Counted from the first letter of the stretch, positions 1-9,869 are shown. The stretch: DNA of 64,000 bases from Kurthia gibsonii (GCF_006539985.1 NZ_BJOB01000010.1:22046-86045); one strand, 5' to 3'. Numbers and translations: made by a program. The notes: generated by a model from the letters alone, not told the origin.

Positions 1-62
1 GCTGATTTATGTTCAAAAATAGCGGATTCTTGCATTTCGATTTGCGTTGCAAATTGTGTCAT
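1..62 (-). CDS. RDD-family membrane protein YteJ-like, N-terminal fragment
   Basis: Only the first 20 codons are inside the window (MTQFATQIEMQ...); the gene continues beyond base 1. An ATG at 62-60 on the minus strand follows a textbook AGGAGG site 7 bases upstream, and the frame is open to the edge. It begins 12 bases after the sppA stop, so the two are probably cotranscribed. In B. subtilis the gene directly downstream of sppA (yteI) is yteJ, an RDD-domain membrane protein. The identity rests on that order alone, because the visible residues are not diagnostic. Confidence 0.6.
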   Translation of the reverse strand, partial: MTQFATQIEMQESAIFEHKS

Positions 63-73
63 GCGAAAACCTC

Positions 74-1090
74 CTATTCTTCACCATACATATACATGAG
101 ACGTGGGCCATTTTGTGCATTTGATAAAATGTGTTGAACCATTTGTGCATCAACTGAGCCACCACCTAATAACGACTGCACTTTTGTTGCAAATAAGCTT
201 GTGATGGAATCGCTTGTACTGTATTCATATACTTTTGAACCTGTTAAACCTTTTTCTTTCTTCATTGCAGCAATCGCATCCTCTGTATAACCGAATTCAT
301 CTGCTAATCCTACTTTTACAGCTTGTGAACCATTATATACGCGACCATCTGCTAATTTTTTAACTTTTTCCATCGGCATATTACGACCATCTGCTACAAC
401 TTTTAAGAAACGTTGGTATGAGTCATCAACCATTGATTGTAAGATTTTACGGTCGCCTTCTGTCATCTCACGAGAACCACTCATAATATCTTTATACGGG
501 CCTGTTTTAATCGTTTCGAATTTCACACCGTATTTATCAGCTAATTTACTGTAATTGATTGACTGCATGATAACGCCGATTGAACCTGTTAATGTCTCTT
601 CATCGATAAAGATTTTATCTGTTGGTGCTGAGATATAGTAACCACCTGAAGCAGCCATTGATCCCATTGATGTATAGATTGGAATATTACGCGTCTTTTG
701 AATATCTTTGATTTTCTCGTAAATCTGTTTTGATTCGACAACGCCACCACCTGGTGAATTCACATATAATACAACACCTTTTACAGTTTTATCTTTTTTC
801 ACATCATCTAACTGTTTTAAAAACTGTTTATGATTATATCCTTTTGATCCTGTAAACGCTGAAGATTCACCAGTATCTTGAATTGCTCCATCTACTTTTA
901 AAACTGCAATTTGTGATGTTTCTTTTCCTTCTTGTACTGTTGTACGTTCAAGTGAAGATTCTTCACCCATTATTTGCACCATAGCATCAGAAAATTTTAC
1001 TTTACTAAAATTAATCAAGCCACTAATTACCGTAGAACCAACCAGTAAAAAGGCTGCTATTCCAAGTGCAATCCACCTTTTTGCATTCAT
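74..1090 (-). CDS. sppA: Signal peptide peptidase SppA (S49 family)
   Basis: This membrane-bound serine protease degrades cleaved signal peptides and is linked to lantibiotic and lysozyme resistance in Bacillus. The 338-residue length matches the short Gram-positive type with one protease domain. One N-terminal membrane segment spans about residues 5-25. The catalytic Ser148 lies in MAASGGYY and the general-base Lys200 in TGPYK, which agrees with the Ser/Lys dyad of B. subtilis SppA. NSPGGG at 111-116 is the oxyanion-side loop. The start has a GAGGAG site 8 bases upstream. The partial yteJ-like gene follows after 12 bases. Confidence 0.95.
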   Translation of the reverse strand: MNAKRWIALGIAAFLLVGSTVISGLINFSKVKFSDAMVQIMGEESSLERTTVQEGKETSQIAVLKVDGAIQDTGESSAFTGSKGYNHKQFLKQLDDVKKDKTVKGVVLYVNSPGGGVVESKQIYEKIKDIQKTRNIPIYTSMGSMAASGGYYISAPTDKIFIDEETLTGSIGVIMQSINYSKLADKYGVKFETIKTGPYKDIMSGSREMTEGDRKILQSMVDDSYQRFLKVVADGRNMPMEKVKKLADGRVYNGSQAVKVGLADEFGYTEDAIAAMKKEKGLTGSKVYEYSTSDSITSLFATKVQSLLGGGSVDAQMVQHILSNAQNGPRLMYMYGEE

Positions 1091-1143
1091 AAACTCATCT
1101 CCTCTGACTGTTTATACGCATTATTATTCCAAATGTTTCATTT

Positions 1144-2046
1144 TCAGGCTAAATTTTTTGATTTTTTCGCCTCTACAATTGTAGCATACGAGAAAACAAT
1201 AATGGCAAGCCAGATACAGCCAAATGCAATGAAATCATGAAGCCCAAATTTTTCATGGTAAATAAATGTACCAATTAACAATGTCATAGTTGGCGCAATA
1301 TATTGGAAGAATCCAACTAAGTAAAGTGGAATATTTTGTGCACCTACTGCAAATAAGATTAGTGGAATTGCTGTGATGACACCTGTACCAATTAATAGGA
1401 ATGTTGTTACCCAATCTAAGTGGAACATTGCCGATTCACCTTTAGCAATTAAGTAAATGTAATATCCAAGTGCAAGTGGTAAAATGAACAACGTTTCAAT
1501 TACTAAACCGCGTGTAGCATCTAATTTGATTTGTTTCTTTAATAACCCATAAATACCAAATGAAAAAGCAAGGCCAAGTGCTACAAATGGGAACTTTCCA
1601 TTTGAAATAATGAGAACTGCTACACCGACAAATGCAATGATGCACGCTAAAACTTGCGCCTTTGATAAACGCTCTTTCAAGAAAATAACACCTAGTAATA
1701 CAGAAACTAATGGATTAATATAATAACCCATACTTGTCTCTACAATATGATTATGATTCACTGCCCAAATAAATATGTACCAGTTTGCTGATATTAAATA
1801 GGAAGCTGCAACTAATGACCAAAATGATTTTTGATGTTGCCAAAGCGTTTGAACATCTTGCAATAAATCTTTTCCTTGTCGAATGGCTACGACAAAGATG
1901 AGCGTTAAAATAAATGACCAGACAATGCGACTCGTAATAATTTCGTTACTACTCACCATGTCTAGTTGTTTCCAATAAATTGGTACAAGTCCCCACATAA
2001 TATACGCAAACGTTGCGGACAAAATACCTTTTTTTGTCGAATCCAT
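1144..2046 (-). CDS. rarD: RarD-type EamA permease
   Basis: This 300-residue integral membrane protein of the drug/metabolite transporter superfamily has about ten hydrophobic segments forming two EamA repeats. The start FAYIMWGLVPIYWKQ is the signature of the RarD subfamily, whose substrate is unknown (the E. coli name comes from a chloramphenicol phenotype). I chose the ATG at 2046. The longer reading up to 2163 adds 39 charged residues with no hydrophobic or family character. The family start (MDSTKKGILSA) follows an AAGAGATGA purine stretch. It is a single gene between sppA and the acyl-CoA synthetase. Confidence 0.85.
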   Translation of the reverse strand: MDSTKKGILSATFAYIMWGLVPIYWKQLDMVSSNEIITSRIVWSFILTLIFVVAIRQGKDLLQDVQTLWQHQKSFWSLVAASYLISANWYIFIWAVNHNHIVETSMGYYINPLVSVLLGVIFLKERLSKAQVLACIIAFVGVAVLIISNGKFPFVALGLAFSFGIYGLLKKQIKLDATRGLVIETLFILPLALGYYIYLIAKGESAMFHLDWVTTFLLIGTGVITAIPLILFAVGAQNIPLYLVGFFQYIAPTMTLLIGTFIYHEKFGLHDFIAFGCIWLAIIVFSYATIVEAKKSKNLA

Positions 2047-2153
2047 TCTCGTTTCATCTCTTTTCTTCTTTCTAGTGTTTCTATAGTATAGTAATATTTG
2101 TTTGCATATGTAAATAATTTTTTCTTCGCCTCGCGAAATTTTCAAATAGGAAT

Positions 2154-2187
2154 AAGCCCGCATACATCTACTACTGCATACGGGCTT
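2154..2187 (-). terminator. Hairpin terminator after the acyl-CoA synthetase
   Basis: AAGCCCG and CGGGCTT arms are extended by a further partly paired TATGCA/TGTATG stem. It lies just downstream of the minus-strand synthetase stop at 2203. The trailing T-run is weak, so it may stabilise the 3' end as much as terminate. Confidence 0.55.
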
Positions 2188-2202
2188 ATTTGTTCTATTT
2201 CA

Positions 2203-3783
2203 TTACACTGTTTTTTTCATTTCACGTTCGCGTAATTCCACACGGCGAATTTTACCTGATGCTGTTTTTGGTAATTCATCAACGAATTCAATTGCACGTG
2301 GATATTTATAAGGAGCTGTTGCTTCTTTTGCAAAGCTTTGCAGCTCTTTAATAAATCCTTCTTCGTTCGCGCGTTCTTTGTTTTGTAAGATGATATACGC
2401 TTTAACAATCGCTCCACGAATTTCATCTGGACTTCCAACTACTGCACACTCTTGTACATCAGGGTGCTTCACAAGTGCATCCTCTACTTCGAATGGTCCA
2501 ATTGTATAGCCTGAACTGATGATAATATCATCGCTGCGACCTTCAAACCAGAAGTAACCGTCTTCGTCTACTTTGGCTTGGTCACCTGTAATGTAGTAAT
2601 CACCTCGGAATTGCCCTTGTGTACGCTCAGGATCGCGATAATATTCTTTGAATAGTGCAGGTGTTGTTTTATGAATGGCGATATCTCCTACTGTATTTGG
2701 CGCACATGGTTCACCGTTCTCATCAACCACAACTACCATGTTTCCTGGTGTTGGTTTACCCATCGAACCTAATTTTGCTTCCATGCCTTTCATTGTACCG
2801 ATTAGTAATGTATTTTCAGTTTGACCATAACCATCACGTACTTGTAAATCAAATATCTGTTGAAATTTATTAATCACTTCTACATTTAGTGGTTCACCTG
2901 CAGAAACTGCACTGTGTAAGCTGCTTAAATCAAAGTCAGCTAAATTTTCAACTTTCGCCATGACACGATACTCCGTCGGGGTACAGCATAGAACATTAAT
3001 TTTATGTTCTTGAATAAGTGACAGATAGGTTTGAGCATCAAAACGACCATTATAAACAAAGCCTGTTGCACCGCTACCTAATACAGATAGGAGTGGACTC
3101 CAAATCCATTTTTGCCACCCTGGACTTGCTGTTGCCCAAACTAAATCACCTTTTTGAATTCCTAACCAGTGAGAAGCTGCTGTACGTAAATGCGCGTAAG
3201 CCCATGCATGTGTGTGAACAGCTGCTTTTGGATTACCCGTCGTGCCACTTGTATAAGATAGGAACGCTGTATCCGTACTTTGCGTATCGCACATTTCAAA
3301 TGATGTAGAAGCTCCCTTCACTTCTTCTAGCAATGGAACCCAAGGTGTATGTGCATGACCAATTACAAATTGTTTGACACCTTCTAAATTACGTACTTGA
3401 TCGAATTGATCAATGTATGGTTCGTATGACACAATTGCTTTTGCTGAACTGTGTTCAATACGGTATTCAATATCTTTTGTACGTAGCATTTCAGAACTCG
3501 GAATCACAACAATTCCGGATTTAATCGCCGCAATATACGTAACATATGCTTCAATTAAACGCGGAACCATGACAATCATAACGTCTCCTTTTTTTAGTCC
3601 ATGTGCTTGAAACACATTGGCCATTTGATTCGCTTGTTGAATGAGAGCATCGTATGTGATTTCTTTGTGTTGTCCTTCTACGTCTTCATATTTGACCGCT
3701 ATGGCACCTTCACCTGTTGCGAACTGTTCAAACTCTGATACCAAGTTATAATGTTCTGGTGCTAATAAATCCTCTCTTTTCAT
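2203..3783 (-). CDS. ytcI: Acyl-CoA synthetase (AMP-forming), MACS/YtcI type
   Basis: A 526-residue member of the ANL superfamily that activates a carboxylic acid with ATP and CoA, probably acetate or a short, medium or branched-chain acid. Visible motifs are the phosphate loop YTSGTTGNPKA (about 178-188), DGYGQTEN (A5), the hinge region GRSDDIIISSGYTIGPFE (A8), and the C-terminal catalytic lysine in PKTASGKIRR. The start has an AGGGGGAG site. It is a paralogue of acsA at 20.7-22.4 kb but shorter and more like the medium-chain synthetases. The ytcI name rests on its place beside thiI; the substrate is not readable. Confidence 0.85.
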   Translation of the reverse strand: MKREDLLAPEHYNLVSEFEQFATGEGAIAVKYEDVEGQHKEITYDALIQQANQMANVFQAHGLKKGDVMIVMVPRLIEAYVTYIAAIKSGIVVIPSSEMLRTKDIEYRIEHSSAKAIVSYEPYIDQFDQVRNLEGVKQFVIGHAHTPWVPLLEEVKGASTSFEMCDTQSTDTAFLSYTSGTTGNPKAAVHTHAWAYAHLRTAASHWLGIQKGDLVWATASPGWQKWIWSPLLSVLGSGATGFVYNGRFDAQTYLSLIQEHKINVLCCTPTEYRVMAKVENLADFDLSSLHSAVSAGEPLNVEVINKFQQIFDLQVRDGYGQTENTLLIGTMKGMEAKLGSMGKPTPGNMVVVVDENGEPCAPNTVGDIAIHKTTPALFKEYYRDPERTQGQFRGDYYITGDQAKVDEDGYFWFEGRSDDIIISSGYTIGPFEVEDALVKHPDVQECAVVGSPDEIRGAIVKAYIILQNKERANEEGFIKELQSFAKEATAPYKYPRAIEFVDELPKTASGKIRRVELREREMKKTV

Positions 3784-4168
3784 AACGAACTCCCCCTAAA
3801 TTTAAGATTTCTGCTTAATTATTATAACTAAGCACTCCCAATCACACAACCTATTACTATAACTTATTATTATTACTAGGTCTTAATATTAAAAGAAAAA
3901 CTTTTTAATTACCTAATAATTCCCAAAATTATAACATATTAAAAAAGTAAAATACTATTATAAACTATAGAGAAAAGTGTGTTTTTCAACAAAATTATTC
4001 AAAAAACGAGCATTAAACACTCAAATTAGTTATTTTATGTAACTTTAGATTCTTGAATTCTGATGTATTCATTAATAAATAAACGATTGAAAATAATTTA
4101 TTTACTTAACTAAAATATTTTCCAGTACAAAAAAACCGCATAAAATATACGGATTTTTTGCTTTTCAT
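3784..4168. other. AT-rich intergenic region without a gene
   Basis: There are 385 very AT-rich bases between the synthetase start and the thiI stop. No ORF with a ribosome-binding site was found on either strand. B. subtilis carries sspA (a small acid-soluble spore protein) at this joint; I find no SASP-like frame here. The right end holds the thiI terminator, and the left end should hold the promoter for the synthetase, which I could not place convincingly. Confidence 0.7.
4131..4158 (-). terminator. Terminator after thiI
   Basis: An A-rich run, CCG...CGG with an inner ATA/TAT pairing, and then a T-run form a hairpin just past the thiI stop at 4169. The A and T flanks would let it act on both strands. 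Confidence 0.6.
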
Positions 4169-5374
4169 TTAAAGTAAATCATCAAAAACATCTACTTCTT
4201 TTTTACGTGGGAAGTCATGAATTTCGCGATTTTGTATCGCGCGTTCAATCATTTCATCGAAATCTGTAAAGCTTTCATAATAATTCATTTTGTCGATTTT
4301 GGGTTTAGTTTTTGGACTTGCTGGTGTAAATACCGTACAGCAATCCTCATATGGACGAATCGATGTTTCATACGTACCAATTTTTTGTGCGATATCAATA
4401 ATTTCAAGCTTATCGTATGTGATTAGCGGACGTAAAATAGGCGTTGTTGTTACATCATTAATAGCTGCTAAACTCTCTAATGTTTGACTCGCTACCTGTC
4501 CTAAATTCTCTCCTGTCACTAAGACTTTTGCGTCAATTTCTTTACGAACTAAATCAGAAATTTTCATCATCATACGACGTGTTGAAGTCATCGTTACATT
4601 CTCCGGTACATTTTGTTGAATCGTTTGCTGAATTTCTGTAAATGGAATAATGTGTAGACGAACTTTACCACCAAATTGACTGATTTGTTGACAAAGATCT
4701 TTTACTTTTTCAAGTGATTGGTCACTTGTGAACGGCGGACTAAAGAAATGAATCGCTTCAATTCGCACACCACGCTTCATAATGAAGTATGCTGCTACGG
4801 GGCTATCAATCCCACCTGATAATAATAGAAGTGCTTTACCATTTGAACCAACTGGTAAACCTGTAGCACCTGGAATTTTCTCCACCATCATATATGTGCC
4901 ATTTTCACGTACTTCCACAACTAATTCAATTTCTGGATTTTTCATTTGAACCGTCATGCCTGGCAGTGTCGTTAACACATGCCCTGCTAAATCACGATTT
5001 AATTCATATGTGTCTAATTCAAATTTTTTATAAGCACGACGTACATTCACTTTGAATGTTTTACCTTTGTAATCGATTCCTTCAACAATCTTTACAGCGA
5101 GTGCTTTCATTTCTTGTAAATCGGTTTTACATTCTGCTACTGGACTAAATGATTGTATGCCGAAAACACGTGGTAAACGTTCTAATAAAATTGCCATCTC
5201 ATGTTCATGACTACTTCTTAAATACATACGATCATGCTCTGAACGAATACGTAAATCTGTTACATCTTGAAAAACAAAACGTAGATTTTCACGTAGACGA
5301 CTAATGAATTGTTTACGGTTCTTTCCTTTTGTTGAAATTTCACCGTAACGAATTAAAATTTCATGCCATTTCAT
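4169..5374 (-). CDS. thiI: tRNA 4-thiouridine synthetase ThiI
   Basis: The enzyme adenylates U8 of tRNA and transfers sulfur from IscS-bound persulfide; the family also feeds thiamine thiazole synthesis. The 401 residues comprise an NFLD/THUMP region at about 60-165 and a PP-loop ATPase domain with SGGIDS at 186-191. It lacks the C-terminal rhodanese domain of E. coli ThiI, as is normal in Bacilli, so its dedicated cysteine desulfurase is expected to supply sulfur directly. That partner is the next gene upstream, and the reading frames overlap by 14 bases, implying translational coupling. Confidence 0.96.
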   Translation of the reverse strand: MKWHEILIRYGEISTKGKNRKQFISRLRENLRFVFQDVTDLRIRSEHDRMYLRSSHEHEMAILLERLPRVFGIQSFSPVAECKTDLQEMKALAVKIVEGIDYKGKTFKVNVRRAYKKFELDTYELNRDLAGHVLTTLPGMTVQMKNPEIELVVEVRENGTYMMVEKIPGATGLPVGSNGKALLLLSGGIDSPVAAYFIMKRGVRIEAIHFFSPPFTSDQSLEKVKDLCQQISQFGGKVRLHIIPFTEIQQTIQQNVPENVTMTSTRRMMMKISDLVRKEIDAKVLVTGENLGQVASQTLESLAAINDVTTTPILRPLITYDKLEIIDIAQKIGTYETSIRPYEDCCTVFTPASPKTKPKIDKMNYYESFTDFDEMIERAIQNREIHDFPRKKEVDVFDDLL

Positions 5375-6518
5375 ATTTTTTGACCTCTCCCTTAACTTGC
5401 TGAATCACGCGTTCTATAATGTCTTTTACTTGCTGAATTTCCTCATCTGTATTAAACATCCCAAAGCTAATACGCACAACACCACGTGCATATTCATGTG
5501 GCACATTCATCGCAGATACAACATGACTAACCTTTGTATCTTTTGAATGACAAGCACTTGAAGTAGAAATAATGACATTATGCGCTTGCATCGCATTAAT
5601 CATCACTTCACCTTTGATACCTGAAACTGCATAACTAACAATATGAGGTGCACCCTGATTCGTTGATAGTACACGAATTGCTTTAAATTGCTGTAAAAAT
5701 TCATGTAGCTCATTGCGCCACATGCTATATTTCCTCGCATTCACTTGTTGCTGTTCAGCAGATAAACGAATCGCTTTTGATAATGCCACATACTGAGGAA
5801 CAGCTACTGTACCGCTGCGCAACCCCATCTCTTGACCACCGCCATGAATGAGTGGTTCAAGTGTCATTTGTTTACGAAAAACTGCTACACCTGTTCCTTT
5901 TAGTGCGTGTAGTTTATGACCGGAAATTGTAATTGCATCTGGCCCTGCTTCACTTGCAAAACGGATTGGTAACTTACCAAAACTTTGCACCGCATCCACA
6001 TGGAAAAAAGCACGACTTTCTCGATGAACAATTTGTGCAATTTGTTCAATCGGTTGAATCGCACCCACTTCATTATTCACATGCATGACACTTACAAGTA
6101 CCGTATCTTTTTGCAATTTTCGCTGTAAATCTTCTAAGTCGATAATACCTGTTGTTGTGACGTCCACATAATCAACTGTAAATCCTTCTTGTTCTAAAGC
6201 ACGCACACTTTCTAATACCGACGCATGCTCAATCGCTGAAACTAAAATATGCTTTCCTCGATGTGTATTTGCTCGCGCAATGCCTTTTATAATAAAATTA
6301 TTCGATTCTGAACCACCTGAAGTAAATACAACTTGTTCAGCTGTTGTGCCAAAAACATCGGCTACTTGTTGGCGAGAACGATTTAATAATTTATTTGTTT
6401 CGACACCCATTTCATGCAATGAAGCTGGATTTGCGTAAAAACGTTCATTCGCTTGAATAAACGTACGCATAATTTGTTCATCTGGCTTCGTCGTCGCACT
6501 GTTGTCTAAATAAATCAT
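5361..6518 (-). CDS. iscS: Cysteine desulfurase (NifS/IscS family, ThiI partner)
   Basis: A class V aminotransferase-fold PLP enzyme that converts cysteine to alanine and passes the sulfur to ThiI. The 385 residues include the PLP lysine K202 in SGHKLHALKGTG, the cofactor histidine in IEHAS (about 97-98), and the catalytic loop cysteine C323 in STSSACHSK. In B. subtilis the homologue in front of thiI is called NifZ and serves s4U8 formation. The overlap with thiI supports the same role here. The start has an AGGAAGGG site. Confidence 0.94.
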   Translation of the reverse strand: MIYLDNSATTKPDEQIMRTFIQANERFYANPASLHEMGVETNKLLNRSRQQVADVFGTTAEQVVFTSGGSESNNFIIKGIARANTHRGKHILVSAIEHASVLESVRALEQEGFTVDYVDVTTTGIIDLEDLQRKLQKDTVLVSVMHVNNEVGAIQPIEQIAQIVHRESRAFFHVDAVQSFGKLPIRFASEAGPDAITISGHKLHALKGTGVAVFRKQMTLEPLIHGGGQEMGLRSGTVAVPQYVALSKAIRLSAEQQQVNARKYSMWRNELHEFLQQFKAIRVLSTNQGAPHIVSYAVSGIKGEVMINAMQAHNVIISTSSACHSKDTKVSHVVSAMNVPHEYARGVVRISFGMFNTDEEIQQVKDIIERVIQQVKGEVKKYEMA

Positions 6519-6599
6519 ATTGACCCTTCCTTCTATCGTACATATTCAATTATTATATCAAAAAGAATAACAGATGTCTTACACCTTTGCTTACAATGT

Positions 6600-6631
6600 A
6601 AAAGAGGTTAGAGCAAACATTCGCTCCAACC
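6600..6631 (-). terminator. Terminator after ezrA
   Basis: GGTTGGAGC and GCTCTAACC arms (minus strand) are followed by TCTTTTAC. It lies 17 bases past the ezrA stop and separates ezrA from iscS. Confidence 0.7.
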
Positions 6632-6647
6632 CCTAATTAAGTGCATA

Positions 6648-8351
6648 TTAAACACGTGTTACTGTTTGTTTCGCTAAACCTTCGATTCGCTTTAAAGCAC
6701 CTGGTTCTGCTGCTTCTACTGCTGTCGCAACCACTTCTAACGCTTTTGTGTAACGTAAATTAGTAAAAGCAAGCTCTGCTTCTGTTAATTTTTCATCCAT
6801 ACCAGGTTTTGAAGTACGGTAACGATTACCATATTGAATCAATAATTCAATTAACTGAACATTACTTAACATTTCTTCAATTACACCTTCTGCTTCAGTA
6901 ATTAATTCATTTGATTTTTTTAAGTTTGCGGCAATCACGCCTACATTAATCGGTACTTCTAATAATTCTTGCTTTACAACGTCTAATTGTTGATCAGCTT
7001 CTTTAAAGCGAGCGATAATCTCATCTGGAATACCTGGCATATTCGCTTTTTGAATTTTACGCTCTAGTAAACGAAGGCGCTGTTCAAACGATTCTAGCTG
7101 TTCACGTCCTTCATTTTCATGAACACGTAAGTCTACTAATTTTTTAGAAAATTCTTCAATCTCTTTTTTCTTAATTTCAATAAGCTTATCTAAATCTTCT
7201 AATTCTTCTTTTAGAATAGAGTAAGCAGATTGTTCTTCTTTTACTTCCACACATAATAAATCGTAACGCTGCTTATACGTATTTAAAGCTGAACGGCATT
7301 GACGAGGCATTGCAAGTTCCTGTGTTGTTAAATGATAACTTTTTTGAACAACTTCTGCTTCATACTGCATTTCATCTACAGCTAAAAGTAAATCTTCTAA
7401 ACGTGTGCCTAACTTTGTAAAATTAGAATCCACAAATTGTTTTGCATGGACTTCATTTTCAAGTGCTTCATAATAGGCATCAATATCTTTTTTCATTTGT
7501 TCTACTTGTTCAATTGCATTTTCAGTTTCTAACTGCACCAACTGCTCTTTTAATATAGGTAATTGCGCTTCAATTGCATCCAATTTTTCTGGCAACTCTA
7601 AGTGTAAGAGGAAGAATGATTGCTGTTCCATCGAACGATAACCATTACGTAAGTCAGATAAATCATTTGGTATCTTATGCTGCACATCTGTCAACAACGT
7701 TGGAATCTCCGTAATTAAGCGTAGAATTTCTTTACCTTCATGATCTAACTCTTTCACAATTTCTTTCGCTTCTAAATAGTTACCTTCTGCTGTTAGTCGC
7801 TCATAAGCTTCAAATTTTTCTGGGAATACAGCTAAACGGCTTTCAAGTAGATTTCCTGCTTCCCCAAATGAATACTGGTGTGCGAGTAAGGTCTTGCGTG
7901 ATGTACGGTAATCTAATTTTAAATTTTCGATTTCCACACGACTTTTCTTTTCGCTTTCAATTAAATCATTTAGTTCTGTTAGAATATTTTCGAGCTCACC
8001 ATCACAAGCATCAATACGCTGTTCCACCTCTTCTTCAATTTGTGTAGCTTTTTTAAATTGGAACTTATCTACGGTTTCTTCTGCCTGGATTAGTTGTTGT
8101 TCAATTTGAACTAAGTCACCATCCATCATATCAGTCCATTTATTGCGCCATCTCTCAAACATTTCTTCTGCCTGACCACTCATATTTAACTTTTTCACTT
8201 TCGATAATTCCTCTAAAACTGGTTTGTTTTGAAGGTCTAACCTTTTTTGATCCAATCTACTAATCTCAGTATGATGTTTTTTGCGGTACACAAAAAGTAC
8301 GACCACAAAAATCAATAGTACGATGACAATTGGAATGATATAATTGTACAT
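6648..8351 (-). CDS. ezrA: Septation ring formation regulator EzrA
   Basis: This membrane-anchored negative regulator of FtsZ ring assembly also couples division to PBP1 traffic. A single N-terminal membrane segment (about residues 4-23) is followed by a positively charged RKKHH stop. The remaining roughly 540 residues are almost wholly coiled-coil spectrin-like helices rich in E, K and L, as in B. subtilis EzrA (562 aa). The second of two adjacent ATGs is chosen because the AGGGGG site is only 3 bases from the first. Its position between iscS and hisJ is conserved; braB, which sits here in B. subtilis, is absent. Confidence 0.95.
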   Translation of the reverse strand: MYNYIIPIVIVLLIFVVVLFVYRKKHHTEISRLDQKRLDLQNKPVLEELSKVKKLNMSGQAEEMFERWRNKWTDMMDGDLVQIEQQLIQAEETVDKFQFKKATQIEEEVEQRIDACDGELENILTELNDLIESEKKSRVEIENLKLDYRTSRKTLLAHQYSFGEAGNLLESRLAVFPEKFEAYERLTAEGNYLEAKEIVKELDHEGKEILRLITEIPTLLTDVQHKIPNDLSDLRNGYRSMEQQSFFLLHLELPEKLDAIEAQLPILKEQLVQLETENAIEQVEQMKKDIDAYYEALENEVHAKQFVDSNFTKLGTRLEDLLLAVDEMQYEAEVVQKSYHLTTQELAMPRQCRSALNTYKQRYDLLCVEVKEEQSAYSILKEELEDLDKLIEIKKKEIEEFSKKLVDLRVHENEGREQLESFEQRLRLLERKIQKANMPGIPDEIIARFKEADQQLDVVKQELLEVPINVGVIAANLKKSNELITEAEGVIEEMLSNVQLIELLIQYGNRYRTSKPGMDEKLTEAELAFTNLRYTKALEVVATAVEAAEPGALKRIEGLAKQTVTRV

Positions 8352-8502
8352 CATATGCCCCCTATCTCTTCTATCAGGTTTTCTGCCTACTTATATTATT
8401 TTAATATTACCATGTTTCATTTCTTTTTGTTCACCATTTGTATGCGATTTTGTGTTTTTTTCAATTTTTTGTACTTTTTTTAAGCCATTAGGAGGTTTTC
8501 CC

Positions 8503-9300
8503 ATGAAAAGAAACGGACATATTCATACACCTTTCTGCCCACATGGCGCGAAAGATTCTTTCGAGCAATATATTGAACAGGCAATTCAAGCAGGTTTTGA
8601 AGATATTACTTTTACAGAACATGCTCCTTTACCAACAAATTTTGTAGATCCAACACCTTTGCAAGATAGTGGTATGCAACCAAAAGATGTAGCTACGTAT
8701 ATTAAAATATTGCAAAACTTACAAGCTCAATATGCGAACAACATAAAAATCCGCATTGGTTTTGAAATTGATTATATAATAGGGTATGAAAAAGAAACAA
8801 AACAATGGTTACATACATATGGTCCTGTAATAGACGATGCTATTTTATCTGTTCATTTTTTAAGAATTAACGGAGAATATGTTTGTATTGATTACTCAGA
8901 TAATGTTTTTATGGATACCGTTCAAAAAGTCGGTTCAGTTGAACGATTATATCATATGTATTATGATACAGTTCAGCAGTCGATTGAAGCCGATTTAGGG
9001 ACTTTTAAACCAAAGAGAATTGGACATCCAACACTCATCCATAAATTTCAACATGCTCATCAAGAAACGATTGACGATCACGAACAGATTGAACATGTTT
9101 TACAATCCATCAAACATCATAACTATGAGCTTGACGTAAATAGTGCGGGATATGCTAAGAAATTTTGTTTAGAATCTTACCCACCTATTCGTTATATCGA
9201 ACACGCAAAACAATTACAAATTCCTCTCGTTTTTGGTTCGGATGCTCATCAAGCAAAAGACTTTGACCAGTTCTTTGAGGAATTACAACCGTATTTATAG
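8503..9300 (+). CDS. hisJ: Histidinol-phosphatase, PHP family
   Basis: It hydrolyses histidinol phosphate in histidine synthesis. The 265 residues form a PHP-type metal-dependent phosphatase. Metal ligands are visible at H6/H8 (GHIHTP), H14, E39-H40 (TEHAPLP), E88/D90 (GFEID), H118, and the C-terminal GSDAH. The ATG at 8503 follows AGGAGG with good spacing. The open frame extending back to 8344 is a hydrophobic leader without family similarity and is rejected. No other his gene is nearby, as in B. subtilis, where this gene also sits apart from the his operon. The GAF protein follows after 18 bases. Confidence 0.93.
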   Translation: MKRNGHIHTPFCPHGAKDSFEQYIEQAIQAGFEDITFTEHAPLPTNFVDPTPLQDSGMQPKDVATYIKILQNLQAQYANNIKIRIGFEIDYIIGYEKETKQWLHTYGPVIDDAILSVHFLRINGEYVCIDYSDNVFMDTVQKVGSVERLYHMYYDTVQQSIEADLGTFKPKRIGHPTLIHKFQHAHQETIDDHEQIEHVLQSIKHHNYELDVNSAGYAKKFCLESYPPIRYIEHAKQLQIPLVFGSDAHQAKDFDQFFEELQPYL

Positions 9301-9318
9301 AAAAGGAAGTGGCTTTAT

Positions 9319-9801
9319 ATGTTTACACCACAAAATATTGAAGGTTCATCAAAAGAAAAATATGTTATGTTATCAAAACAACTAGCAGCATTAACAGAAG
9401 GCGAAACAGATCACATCGCTATTTTAAGTAATGCATCAGCTTTATTAAACCAAGCGCTTGATACAATTAACTGGTGTGGTTTTTATTTATATAAAAATGA
9501 CGAGTTATTATTAGGTCCATTCCAAGGCTTACCAGCTTGTGTACACATCGCTCTTGGTCGTGGTGTTTGCGGTACAGCTGCAAGCGAATTAAAAACATAT
9601 CGTGTAGAAGACGTGCATGCTTTCCCAGGACATATCGCTTGTGATGCTGCATCCAATTCTGAAATTGTCGTACCAATTGTAATCAACGGAGAACTATACG
9701 GCGTACTTGACATTGATAGCCCAATCAAAAATCGCTTCTCAGAAGAAGACCAAGAAGGTATTGAGCTATTTGTCGAAACACTTCAAAAATTTTTAGTATA
9801 A
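9319..9801 (+). CDS. ytsP: Free methionine-(R)-sulfoxide reductase (GAF domain, YtsP)
   Basis: A 160-residue single GAF-domain protein. Family members reduce free Met-R-sulfoxide using three conserved cysteines; here these are C74 (PACVHI), C84 (GVCGTA) and C108 (HIACDA). The NWCGFYL and SEIVVPI motifs are typical. It lies 18 bases after hisJ, so the two are probably cotranscribed, as in B. subtilis, where ytsP is also next to the GGDEF gene ytrP. The full cysteine set argues for an active enzyme rather than a ligand sensor. Confidence 0.9.
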   Translation: MFTPQNIEGSSKEKYVMLSKQLAALTEGETDHIAILSNASALLNQALDTINWCGFYLYKNDELLLGPFQGLPACVHIALGRGVCGTAASELKTYRVEDVHAFPGHIACDAASNSEIVVPIVINGELYGVLDIDSPIKNRFSEEDQEGIELFVETLQKFLV

Positions 9802-9809
9802 GCAAACAC

Positions 9810-9853
9810 AAAAAGAGAAATCCCTTTAAAAAATAATGGGACTTCTCTTTTTT
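9810..9853 (+). terminator. Bidirectional terminator between ytsP and the GGDEF gene
   Basis: AAAAGAGAAnTCCC and GGGACTTCTCTTTT arms with flanking A and T runs lie between two convergent genes, so one hairpin can end both. Confidence 0.8.
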
Positions 9854-9869
9854 CAATTCCTTTTCTCTA

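Noticed and set aside
8344..8502. N-terminal extension of HisJ
   Set aside because: A hydrophobic, low-complexity stretch from the divergent promoter region; the AGGAGG-ATG at 8503 gives the normal PHP start.
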